The notes under the pieces were generated by a model. It saw nothing but the letters and a program-made list of their open reading frames with translations, did not search any database and was not told where the DNA came from. Positions 1 to 5,989 of a DNA stretch of 6,707 bases are shown here, piece after piece. The DNA comes from Gammaproteobacteria bacterium (GTDB lineage: Bacteria > Pseudomonadota > Gammaproteobacteria > Cardiobacteriales > Wohlfahrtiimonadaceae). A program made the position numbers and the translations under genes. The stretch spans positions 1-6,707 of the forward strand of contig BHEQ01000113.1 in NCBI GenBank assembly GCA_003864535.1, read 5' to 3'. Every line of letters starts with the position of its first letter. The first letter of the stretch is position 1.

Positions 1-2
1 TA

Positions 3-962
3 ACCACGGAAGCTACAAGCGTTGTTCAAACCATAACGATTAACCCTACGGCAAACTGGTATTTTATGCTGATCTCAGTTCCTCTTTTGGTAATCGTTGG
101 GACATTTGTTACCGATTATATAGTTGAACCTAGGTTTTCTAAAAAGTATCCCTTAAAAAACCTAATTGATGCGGATCAATTTGAGCAAAATAGTAGGCAA
201 AATAGTAAGCAATATCAAGTTAGCTCACAACAAAAAAAAGCGCTTAAATGGGTGTTAATCGCTGCAATAATTTATATAAGTTTGATTTTAATATTAGTTA
301 TTCCAGCAAGCTCACCGCTTAGAAATAGCGCTGGAGGCTTAACCCCATCTCCTTTTTTAAATGGAATCATTCCTATTATTATGCTGTTTTTTATTGTCTG
401 CGCCACCGTATTTGGCATCTGCGATAAAGTAATTACTAAACCTGATGATGTACATTTATTAATGGCAAAATCACTCCAGAGCATCGGTTCGTATATTGTC
501 CTAGTCTTTGTTATTGCCCAATTTATTGAATGGTTTAAATGGTCTAACTTAGCCATTTATATGGCTATAGAAAGCGCACAATGGCTAAGTCATTTATCTT
601 TACCATCAATTTTAATGCTTATAATCTTCATTTTATTGACGGGGCTGCTTAATCTTGTTGTTTATAGTGGTTCTGCGCAATGGGCAATTATGGCTCCTAT
701 TTTTATTCCACTCTTTATGCTCTTGAATATTTCCCCAGAAGTGATCCAAATGGCGTATAGAATTGGTGATTCAACCACTAATATTATTGCACCAACCAAT
801 CCCTATCTTCCAATGATTTTAGCATTAATGGTTAAATATCAACCCGAGGTTAAGCTTGGTACTTTAATGACTCTAATGCTACCTTATCTGATTGCATTAT
901 TATTTTCATGGAGTGCTTTATTTTTGATTTATTATCAACTTGGCTTTCCTTTTGGTTTGTAA
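3..962 (+). CDS. AbgT-family transporter, C-terminal part (5' end outside window)
   Basis: Inner-membrane transporter of the AbgT family, which imports p-aminobenzoyl-glutamate (AbgT) or exports sulfonamides and p-aminobenzoate (MtrF, YdaH). The frame is open from base 3, and the residues before the first ATG (66) already look like the family (NPTANWYFM, then VGTFVTDYIVEPR). The gene therefore starts before the window and ATG 66 is internal. 319 residues are visible of the roughly 500 usual. Family marks in visible numbering are SGSAQWAIMAPIF from 222 (re-entrant hairpin) and RIGDSTTNIIAPTNPY from 253, followed by MLPY and the ending LGFPFG. Several hydrophobic segments lie between residues 83 and the C-terminus; a polar Gln/Ser/Lys-rich cytosolic loop covers about 55-80. 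It converges on hisA with 16 bases between stops. The family is clear; substrate and direction of transport cannot be told from sequence. Confidence 0.9.
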   Translation, partial: TTEATSVVQTITINPTANWYFMLISVPLLVIVGTFVTDYIVEPRFSKKYPLKNLIDADQFEQNSRQNSKQYQVSSQQKKALKWVLIAAIIYISLILILVIPASSPLRNSAGGLTPSPFLNGIIPIIMLFFIVCATVFGICDKVITKPDDVHLLMAKSLQSIGSYIVLVFVIAQFIEWFKWSNLAIYMAIESAQWLSHLSLPSILMLIIFILLTGLLNLVVYSGSAQWAIMAPIFIPLFMLLNISPEVIQMAYRIGDSTTNIIAPTNPYLPMILALMVKYQPEVKLGTLMTLMLPYLIALLFSWSALFLIYYQLGFPFGL

Positions 963-978
963 GTAACTTGGGTTTGCT

Positions 979-1713
979 TTAGATATTTTTAAGGATATAT
1001 TGCTGCGCATCATTAAAATCTAAAGTTCCTTCATACAAAGCACGCCCGATTATTGTACCAATTACGCCTGAGCCTTTTAAAGCACTTAAGCGTTTGATAT
1101 CTTCAATATCAGTAACTCCACCTGAGGCAATTACGGGAATAGTAATACTGTGTGCTAACTCATGTGTTGCCTCTAGATTTAAGCCTTGCATCATGCCGTC
1201 GCGTGCAATATCTGTGTATATAATTGCACTTACTCCATCTTGTTCAAATTGCTTGGCAGTTGCAATTGCACTAATAGATGAGACTGATTCCCAACCATCT
1301 ACCGCAACATAGCCATTTTTAGCATCGATACCAACGATAATTTTATTAGGAAATAATACGCATAAATCTTTAACTAATTGGGGATTTCTAATCGCGGCGG
1401 TACCAATGATTAAATAATCAACTCCTGTATCAATATACATTTGCGCGATTTCCACGCTCCGAATGCCACCACCAACTTGAATATCAAGATCAGGATAAGC
1501 TTCACATATACGTTTAATTGCGGCTAAATTAACAGGTTTTCCTTCAAATGCGCCATCTAAATCAACCAGATGCAAACGCTTGCAGCCAAGATCAACCCAC
1601 TTTTTTGCGGCGACCAAAGGATCTTCTTCAAAAACAGTAACTTGATTCATATCACCTTGACGTAAGCGGACACATTCACCATTTTTTAAATCAATTGCAG
1701 GGATTAATAACAT
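979..1713 (-). CDS. hisA: HisA, ProFAR isomerase
   Basis: 1-(5-phosphoribosyl)-5-[(5-phosphoribosylamino)methylideneamino]imidazole-4-carboxamide isomerase, a cytoplasmic enzyme of histidine synthesis. It opens the ribose of ProFAR by an Amadori rearrangement to give PRFAR, the substrate of HisF-HisH. The 244 residues are full length for this (beta/alpha)8 barrel. Visible marks are the N-terminal PAID with the catalytic base Asp8, the LVDLDGA strand from 49, the first phosphate-binding loop GGGIR 81-85, the catalytic acid Asp130 in VGIDAK, the YTDIARDG segment 166-173, the second phosphate loop ASGGV 196-200 and GRALYEG 223-229. The ATG start is supported by AAGGAA at 1720-1725, six bases upstream. 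It follows hisH after 115 bases. The usual next gene, hisF, is absent; the next gene instead converges on it. Confidence 0.97.
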   Translation of the reverse strand: MLLIPAIDLKNGECVRLRQGDMNQVTVFEEDPLVAAKKWVDLGCKRLHLVDLDGAFEGKPVNLAAIKRICEAYPDLDIQVGGGIRSVEIAQMYIDTGVDYLIIGTAAIRNPQLVKDLCVLFPNKIIVGIDAKNGYVAVDGWESVSSISAIATAKQFEQDGVSAIIYTDIARDGMMQGLNLEATHELAHSITIPVIASGGVTDIEDIKRLSALKGSGVIGTIIGRALYEGTLDFNDAQQYILKNI

Positions 1714-1767
1714 TCTGTTTTCCTTAATATTTTTTAAATAATTGGGCTAGATAATTTGTAACTACTT

Positions 1768-1773
1768 AGTATA
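1768..1773 (-). promoter_or_regulatory. possible -10 box ahead of hisA
   Basis: TATACT on the minus strand, 55 bases upstream of the hisA start in the 115-base hisH-hisA gap. It sits in an imperfect inverted repeat (AACTACTTA and TAATTAGTT, 8 of 9 pairs, 1760-1780). The best -35 match, TTGGGT at an 18-base spacing, is poor. In DNA this AT-rich such a box is common by chance, so this is a weak suggestion that hisA may have its own promoter besides read-through from hisH. Confidence 0.2.
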
Positions 1774-1800
1774 ATTAGTTAAAGAAGCATCACCCAAACC

Positions 1801-1830
1801 CTCAACGTGAATCCTCAACTCTAATCCTCT
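1801..1830. repeat. 13-bp near-tandem repeat at the end of hisH
   Basis: Two adjacent 13-base units on the plus strand, CTCAACGTGAATC (1801-1813) and CTCAACTCTAATC (1814-1826), are identical at 10 of 13 positions; a third partial unit beginning CTCTACGG overlaps the hisH stop codon. This looks like local slippage duplication in the spacer; no function is evident. Confidence 0.4.
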
Positions 1831-2476
1831 ACGGTTGCCACAAGGTAAAGTTTTTAAGTAATTTTAAGCCAACTTGATCTGATTTTTCAGGATGAAATTG
1901 CGCTCCAAAGACATTATCTTGCGCAATAACACTTGCAAATTCAACACCAAGCTTGGTTGTCCCAACAATAATATCCGTAGATGCTGGGGATAGATAATAG
2001 CTATGCACAAAATAAAAATAGCTCTGCTGCGGGATGCCAGCCCATAAAGCATGAGGTTTTTGGGTAACTTGATTCCAGCCAATATGGGGAATTTTAATCT
2101 GCTCAGTTTTAATTATTTCAGGACTTATAAGCTTATTAAAATGCTGCGCTGTGCCTGCGAAATGCCCAATAGTTTCAACACCATCATTTTCGTCTGAATA
2201 TGTTAATAAAGCCTGAGGACCGATACATATCGCTAAACAAGGTTTATTTTTAAGTGCATTTTTAAGTGGCTCAATTAAATTTCTTGCAGTTAAACCTGCC
2301 ATGCAATCACGGATTGCACTTTGCCCAGGTAAAATAATACGCTGCGCTTGTTCTAAAATCTCAGGACTATCCGTTATTCTCACATCAAAAGCATCTGTTT
2401 GGCTTTTAATTGCGCGATATACAGAGCGTATATTGCCTGAACCATAATCCACAATTGCTAAAATAGGCTTAGCCAT
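1829..2476 (-). CDS. hisH: HisH, glutamine amidotransferase subunit of IGP synthase
   Basis: Class I glutamine amidotransferase that releases ammonia from glutamine and passes it through a tunnel to HisF, which makes imidazole-glycerol phosphate and AICAR. The protein has 215 residues, a normal length. The catalytic triad is visible: nucleophile Cys84 in AICIGPQALL, then His195 and Glu197 in AQFHPEKS. The N-terminus IVDYGSGNIRSV and the HIGWNQV segment from 131 are typical of HisH and set it apart from PabA, GuaA and CarA. The oxyanion-strand motif usually written PGVG reads PGQS at 50-53. The ATG start has a strong AAGGAG at 2482-2487, five bases upstream. It lies 164 bases after cysS, with a REP-like palindrome in the gap, and 115 bases before hisA. 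No hisF lies alongside it. Confidence 0.96.
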   Translation of the reverse strand: MAKPILAIVDYGSGNIRSVYRAIKSQTDAFDVRITDSPEILEQAQRIILPGQSAIRDCMAGLTARNLIEPLKNALKNKPCLAICIGPQALLTYSDENDGVETIGHFAGTAQHFNKLISPEIIKTEQIKIPHIGWNQVTQKPHALWAGIPQQSYFYFVHSYYLSPASTDIIVGTTKLGVEFASVIAQDNVFGAQFHPEKSDQVGLKLLKNFTLWQP

Positions 2477-2536
2477 TAAAACTCCTTAAAAGTGCTTAAA
2501 ATTTATTTTAGAGCGAGAAGGGTAGCTTGATTAAAC

Positions 2537-2570
2537 TTATTGAGGGCACATTTATTTGTGCTTTTAATAA
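2537..2570. repeat. REP-like palindrome, copy 1 (cysS-hisH gap)
   Basis: On the plus strand the arms TTATTGAGGGCACA (2537-2550) and TGTGCTTTTAATAA (2557-2570) can form a 14-pair RNA stem with three G-U pairs around a 6-base loop. The core GCACA-N6-TGTGC (2546-2561) with flanking GGG and TTT is shared with the copy at 5990-6019. It has no T tract on the minus strand, so it is not a normal terminator for cysS. It resembles REP elements, short palindromes often headed by GTAG; here the head reads GAG. Confidence 0.6.
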
Positions 2571-2640
2571 TATCACAAGCTTTAAAAAAATCTAATTTAT
2601 AGAATCCCTCTTGAGTAAATAGTTTTCACGTAAATATCAA

Positions 2641-4014
2641 TCAACGCCGCCAAGTGGTTATCCCTGAACTATCTTCTAAAATAATATTATTTAATTTTAA
2701 AAGATCCCGAATTCTATCCGACTCTACCCAATTTTTAGCTAAACGAGCTTGATTTCTCTCAACAATAAGCTTTTCAATTGCACTAGGGGTAAGCGTATTT
2801 GCTGATGAGATTAATTCATATTTAAGAAAATCATCAGGATCTTGCTCTAAAATACCTAAAACAGCACCTAATTTCTTTAAAATACAATAAAAAACAGGAT
2901 CTTCTTTTTTATTAACGTGGGTCGCACATTCAAATAAAATACTAATCGCTAACGGTGAATTAAAATCATCATTCATTGCAGCTTTAAAGCGCATTACAAC
3001 AGGATGACGTGGATCAAAATCAACGAGATTATCAGGTTTGTTTTTTAAAGCTGTATAAAGTCTACGTAAGCTATTGTGGGTTTGATCAAGAGTTTCATTT
3101 GAGTAGTTAACATGCGAGCGATAATGCGCATTAAGTACAAAAAAGCGTAAAACTTCAGCAGGATAATATTGTAAAACCTCACGAATCGTAAAGAAATTAC
3201 CCAAAGACTTGCCCATTTTTTCATTATCAACATTAATAAAACCATTATGCATCCAATAATTTGCCATCGGATGATCATGGCAGCTTTCAGATTGGGCTAT
3301 CTCACACTCATGATGTGGGAATTTTAAATCCATACCACCACCATGGATATCAAAATGCGCACCTAGAATCTCTTTACTCATCACCGAGCATTCAATATGC
3401 CAGCCAGGACGACCGCTGCCCCAAGGTGAATCCCACGCAGGCTCCTGCGGTTTTGCAAGTTTCCAAAGGACAAAATCAAGCGGATCTTCTTTACTTTCAT
3501 TTGCATTAATCCGCGCCCCTATCTGTAAATCATCAATATTTTGATTGGATAATTTACCGTAACCTTTAAATTTACGGACACGATAATAAACATCACCATT
3601 TTCAATATGATAGGCGAAATTTTTATCAATTAAAGTTTGGATCATTGCGATCATACCCACAATAGAATCGGTTGCACGTGGTTCATGATCTGGAGTTAGG
3701 ATATTTAATTTAGCACTATCTTCATGAAGTGCATCGATAAATTCTTGTGTAAGGACTGAAATAGAAATATTGCGCTCATTGGCGCGTTTTATAATTTTAT
3801 CATCAATATCAGTGATATTACGTACAAATTTAACTTTATAATCAAGGTAGCGTAAATAGCGATTGATCATATCAAAGCTAATCATGGAACGCGCATGCCC
3901 AATATGGCAATAATCGTATACCGTCATCCCACAAACATACATATTTATATGGTTCTCAACAATGGGCTTGAATACTTCTTTGCGACGGGTAAGGCTGTTA
4001 AAAACAGTAAGCAT
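2641..4014 (-). CDS. cysS: Cysteinyl-tRNA synthetase
   Basis: Class I aminoacyl-tRNA synthetase that activates cysteine with ATP and loads it on tRNA-Cys in the cytoplasm. The 457 residues match the usual bacterial length of about 460. The HIGH signature is intact (CHIGHARS, HIGH at 37-40). Zinc ligands that select cysteine are Cys28 (YVCGMTVYD), Cys209 (WHIECS), His234 and Glu238 (HHECEIA). VRNITDIDDKI is at 64-74. The KMSKS loop reads KMGKS at 266-270 and is followed by LGNFFTIREVL. The C-terminal helical and anticodon-binding parts are complete, ending ITTWRR. The start has only a weak GAGA at 4021-4024, six bases upstream, but MLTVFNSLTRRKE is the standard N-terminus. It stands alone, with 167 bases after the kinase gene and 164 before hisH. 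Confidence 0.97.
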   Translation of the reverse strand: MLTVFNSLTRRKEVFKPIVENHINMYVCGMTVYDYCHIGHARSMISFDMINRYLRYLDYKVKFVRNITDIDDKIIKRANERNISISVLTQEFIDALHEDSAKLNILTPDHEPRATDSIVGMIAMIQTLIDKNFAYHIENGDVYYRVRKFKGYGKLSNQNIDDLQIGARINANESKEDPLDFVLWKLAKPQEPAWDSPWGSGRPGWHIECSVMSKEILGAHFDIHGGGMDLKFPHHECEIAQSESCHDHPMANYWMHNGFINVDNEKMGKSLGNFFTIREVLQYYPAEVLRFFVLNAHYRSHVNYSNETLDQTHNSLRRLYTALKNKPDNLVDFDPRHPVVMRFKAAMNDDFNSPLAISILFECATHVNKKEDPVFYCILKKLGAVLGILEQDPDDFLKYELISSANTLTPSAIEKLIVERNQARLAKNWVESDRIRDLLKLNNIILEDSSGITTWRR

Positions 4015-4079
4015 AATAAATCTCGATAAATAAATAATTTTTTATTTTATAAATAAGAGGGTTTCTTGTAAAACAGTTT

Positions 4080-4088
4080 ATTATAACA
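4080..4088 (-). promoter_or_regulatory. extended -10 promoter for cysS
   Basis: On the minus strand the sequence reads TGTTATAAT, a consensus TATAAT (4080-4085) with the extended -10 TG. It starts transcription about 60 bases before the cysS ATG. No good -35 is visible at 15-18 bases, which extended -10 promoters tolerate. The upstream side carries the inverted repeat 4103-4129. Confidence 0.5.
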
Positions 4089-4102
4089 TCTATCCCAAAC
4101 TA

Positions 4103-4129
4103 AGCTCCCCCTTCACAGAGGGATGAGCT
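4103..4129. repeat. inverted repeat between pdxK/thiD and cysS
   Basis: Arms AGCTC (4103-4107) and GAGCT (4125-4129) enclose CCCT (4109-4112) and AGGG (4119-4122) around the loop TCACAG, giving a 9-pair stem with a small bulge. It begins 53 bases past the kinase stop codon and just upstream of the cysS -10 box. The minus strand has no clear T run after it, only TTAGTTT. It could be a weak terminator for the kinase gene or a protein site over the cysS promoter. Confidence 0.35.
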
Positions 4130-4181
4130 GTAAAAGTCCTGTTTCTTTAAATTTCGCGGCATGATATTAATTCTAAATTAA

Positions 4182-4982
4182 TTACTCAAAGCTTTTTTCA
4201 AAGTCTAATGTACCAACATATTCATTTAAAGAAAAATGGTGCATTAATCCTTTTGAAACTGCATCTTTTGCATTAAGACAGGATGTTTTTGGATCTAAAC
4301 CTTTGCATAAGTTAGCCGCAATGTGTGAGGCAAAAGTGCAGCCAACGCCATGAGTGTGGCTTGTATTAATAAGCTTGCCTTCAAGAATGCTGAAATTTTC
4401 ACCATCAAAATATAAATCAGCACTTGTTTGAGGGCTACATAAAGTTCCTACTAACTTGATGACTACATTTTTTGCGCCGGCTTGATGGATCTTTACTGCT
4501 GCATTTTTAGCGTCTTCTAAAGATGTTAACACTGGCATTTGTGCAAGCTGAGCTGCTTCAAATAAATTTGGGGTGGCAACTGTTGCATATTTAATTAGAT
4601 TAACGCGTATTGCATCTGCATGTTCTGGAAACAAAGGCTTATCTCCTTTGCAGACCATAACAGGATCAATCACTATTGGCAGCTTACCTATGTAAGCATC
4701 AAGCCGTGAGGCAACTAGTGCGATAATCTCAGGTGTTGGCAGCATTCCTGTTTTAATAGTATCCGCGCCAACGCCTATAAGCGCGGTATCTATTTGATGT
4801 TCTATAGTGCTAAGCTCTATCGGAAATACGCTATGCGCCCAGCCATTATTTGGATCCATGGTAACGATTACTGTAAGTGCACTCATTCCAAATAAATTAT
4901 GCTTAGCAAAAGTGCGTAAATCAGCCTGAATGCCAGCTCCACCGCTAGTGTCTGATCCTGCAATCGTTAATATTTTTTTCAT
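4182..4982 (-). CDS. pdxK: ThiD/PdxK-family kinase, dual-cysteine pyridoxal kinase type
   Basis: Ribokinase-fold kinase that uses ATP to phosphorylate a hydroxymethyl group. The family covers ThiD (HMP and HMP-phosphate, thiamin pathway) and the Bacillus/Staphylococcus PdxK that salvages pyridoxal. The 266 residues match ThiD length. Marks are LTIAGSDTSGGAGIQAD 5-21, TVIVTMDPNNGW 37-48, IDPVMVCKG 105-113, ATPNLFEAAQ 136-145 and THGVGCTF 210-217. The MDPxNxW segment, Cys111 in PVMVCKG, Cys215 in place of the ribokinase Asp base, and the SLNEYVG tail are what I recall of the Gram-positive PdxK subgroup, whose lid cysteine forms a hemithioacetal with pyridoxal. I therefore prefer pdxK; plain ThiD remains possible. 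The ATG at 4982 gives the family N-terminus MKKILTIAG. The frame is open back to a TTG at 5114, but that adds only low-complexity LNTx repeats and has no ribosome site. The chosen start also has a poor one (GGAT, about 12 bases off). Confidence 0.88.
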   Translation of the reverse strand: MKKILTIAGSDTSGGAGIQADLRTFAKHNLFGMSALTVIVTMDPNNGWAHSVFPIELSTIEHQIDTALIGVGADTIKTGMLPTPEIIALVASRLDAYIGKLPIVIDPVMVCKGDKPLFPEHADAIRVNLIKYATVATPNLFEAAQLAQMPVLTSLEDAKNAAVKIHQAGAKNVVIKLVGTLCSPQTSADLYFDGENFSILEGKLINTSHTHGVGCTFASHIAANLCKGLDPKTSCLNAKDAVSKGLMHHFSLNEYVGTLDFEKSFE

Positions 4983-5040
4983 AATATATTTAATCCAATT
5001 AGGTAATGATTTAAAATAAGTATGGTTGTGTTTACTTGTG

Positions 5041-5100
5041 TTTAAACGTGTGTTTAAGCTTGCATTTAAACCTGTATTTAAATGTGTGTTTAAAATACCT
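5041..5100. repeat. five tandem 12-bp TTTAAA units upstream of pdxK/thiD
   Basis: Five exact-length 12-base units on the plus strand begin at 5041, 5053, 5065, 5077 and 5089: TTTAAACGTGTG, TTTAAGCTTGCA, TTTAAACCTGTA, TTTAAATGTGTG, TTTAAAATACCT. A shorter related unit, TTTACTTGTG, precedes them (5031-5040). TTTAAA itself is a palindrome, and the rest of each unit is mostly YGTGTR-like. The array ends 58 bases before the kinase start and probably lies in its leader or promoter region. Confidence 0.85.
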
Positions 5101-5104
5101 GTAT

Positions 5105-5133
5105 AAAATAACAAAAGGATTAAATCTATACAA
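5105..5133 (-). promoter_or_regulatory. candidate promoter for pdxK/thiD
   Basis: On the minus strand TTGTAT (5128-5133) and TATTTT (5105-5110) are 17 bases apart, with the extended -10 TG just upstream of TATTTT. Transcription would start near 5098, so the 12-bp tandem repeats would lie in a leader of about 115 bases. AT richness makes chance matches likely. Confidence 0.3.
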
Positions 5134-5200
5134 TGGATATTTAAGCGGAAATTAAAAAAAATTAAAAATCAGCAGGACTAGCTTAGATAAAAACACATTT

Positions 5201-5371
5201 ATGGACACATCTATTTATACTTTTTTAGCGGATACGACATTATTTAGCGCTCATTCAGCTAAGATCACAGCGTTTTTAATGATAGATGAGGTCTTGAAAA
5301 ATCTAATTTGTAGAAATTCACTTATTAATAGGAATCTGCAAAATAGCAGTTTAATTAAATTAATGGCTTAG
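5201..5371 (+). CDS. possible 56-residue ORF, unrecognised
   Basis: An ATG at 5201 opens a 56-codon frame ending in TAG at 5371 (MDTSIYTFLADTTLF at the start, SSLIKLMA at the end). It fills most of the spacer and overlaps the fimT stop by four bases, in convergent orientation. Nothing in it is recognisable: no membrane segment, no motif. No ribosome site stands at the right distance; the only AGGA is about 24 bases upstream. It is the sole plus-strand candidate amid minus-strand genes and may be chance. Confidence 0.2.
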   Translation: MDTSIYTFLADTTLFSAHSAKITAFLMIDEVLKNLICRNSLINRNLQNSSLIKLMA

Positions 5372-5943
5372 ACGATTGATTGACAGAGAATTTTTTGCTT
5401 TTCTAAACGTGCTTCACCAAATATATTCACAATTAAATCAATTTGTTGGTGCTTATTTGATGTGCTACAAAACATCATTCTTCCATTAGGTAAACCCGTC
5501 CCAGCAGTTGTCCCAAAGCGTCTTGTACCACTTAAGCGCATTGCATTTTTAATGTTCCGCCCAGAAATATGGCTAATTGAGCTGTCAAAGCCGCTGCGTT
5601 TTTTTAAAATATTTGCGCTTTCTACGCTAAAATTAGCCTTTGGGTCTTTAAAAATAATCCAACCTCTTTGCCAATTATATAAATCACCAGCGAGCGCACA
5701 AGATTTTTGGTCATCAGAAATACACAAGGATACCCACGTGCCGCTATTTTGTGCAATTCTCAATGCAAATTGAAAATCAACTAACATAGCACGAGCAGCA
5801 CTATTGAGGCGATAAGATAGAAGCATGCTCTGTAAACTTGGTACAGAAAATGCGCTGATAATTGCGATTAATGCAAGTACGGCAACTAGTTCTAATAAAC
5901 TAGAACCTGCTTGAAAGTTAGATTTAAGAGCTCGGTCTGGCAT
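5368..5943 (-). CDS. fimT: FimT/GspH-family type IV pseudopilin
   Basis: Minor pilin-like protein that is cleaved by prepilin peptidase and inserted in the inner membrane before joining a type IV pilus or related pseudopilus. The 13-residue leader ends in Gly13; the mature protein begins SSLLELVAVLALIAIISAF with Glu at +5, the standard prepilin signature. The hydrophobic helix covers about 14-36. A GspH/FimT-like globular domain follows, with YRLNSAARAMLVDFQFALRIAQ-type residues from 44, WQRGWIIFKD 91-100, and two likely disulfide pairs (Cys74 with Cys82, Cys159 with Cys187). The C-terminal segment NIFGEARLEK aligns with the VxxxGRxRL region of FimT but reads GEAR at 176-179. The ATG has GAGGG at 5952-5956, eight bases upstream. 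It lies 129 bases after the comEA-like gene; no other pilin gene is adjacent. FimT is favoured over type II secretion GspH because of that neighbour. Confidence 0.85.
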   Translation of the reverse strand: MPDRALKSNFQAGSSLLELVAVLALIAIISAFSVPSLQSMLLSYRLNSAARAMLVDFQFALRIAQNSGTWVSLCISDDQKSCALAGDLYNWQRGWIIFKDPKANFSVESANILKKRSGFDSSISHISGRNIKNAMRLSGTRRFGTTAGTGLPNGRMMFCSTSNKHQQIDLIVNIFGEARLEKQKILCQSIV

Positions 5944-5989
5944 TATCTATACCCTCGCCAAAATAAGCATAAAGCACGCGGCAGACTCA

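Larger units (their letters stand above)
4983..5367. other. 385-base gap without a confident gene
   Basis: AT-rich spacer between fimT and pdxK/thiD. It holds the 12-bp tandem repeats (5041-5100), a candidate promoter for the kinase (5105-5133), long A/T runs around 5150-5170, a possible 56-codon plus-strand ORF (5201-5371) and a 19-base segment (5297-5315) that matches 2586-2604 at 18 positions. Nothing else with coding character was seen on either strand. Confidence 0.6.

Noticed and set aside
66..68. ATG 66 as the true start of the transporter
   Set aside because: The frame is open to base 3 with residues that fit the AbgT family before this Met, so it is internal.
272..556. 94-codon minus-strand frame over the transporter
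   Set aside because: Shadow of the AbgT coding frame; no independent support.
963..978. Bidirectional terminator between the transporter and hisA
   Set aside because: The 16-base convergent gap has no hairpin; any terminator would have to lie in coding sequence.
2546..2561. Palindrome as an intrinsic terminator of cysS
   Set aside because: On the minus strand the stem is followed by CCTCAATAAG, not a T tract; the only short T run follows on the plus strand, where no gene ends.
3261..3509. 82-codon plus-strand frame inside cysS
   Set aside because: Antisense shadow of a strongly conserved enzyme region; no ribosome site or family features.
4983..5100. TPP riboswitch in front of the ThiD/PdxK gene
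   Set aside because: No CUGAGA or other conserved THI-box elements; the leader is repeats and AT-rich DNA.
5041..5100. Iterons of a replication origin or a CRISPR array
   Set aside because: Units are adjacent 12-mers with no spacers, and there is no replication initiator gene, DnaA box or cas gene nearby.
4983..5114. N-terminal extension of the kinase from TTG 5114, rich in LNTx repeats
   Set aside because: It needs a TTG start with no ribosome site, adds 44 low-complexity residues encoded by the 12-bp DNA repeats, and family proteins begin at the MKKILTIAG equivalent.
5462..5773. 103-codon plus-strand frame inside fimT
   Set aside because: Lies wholly over the pseudopilin gene on the other strand, whose prepilin signature and cysteines are clear.
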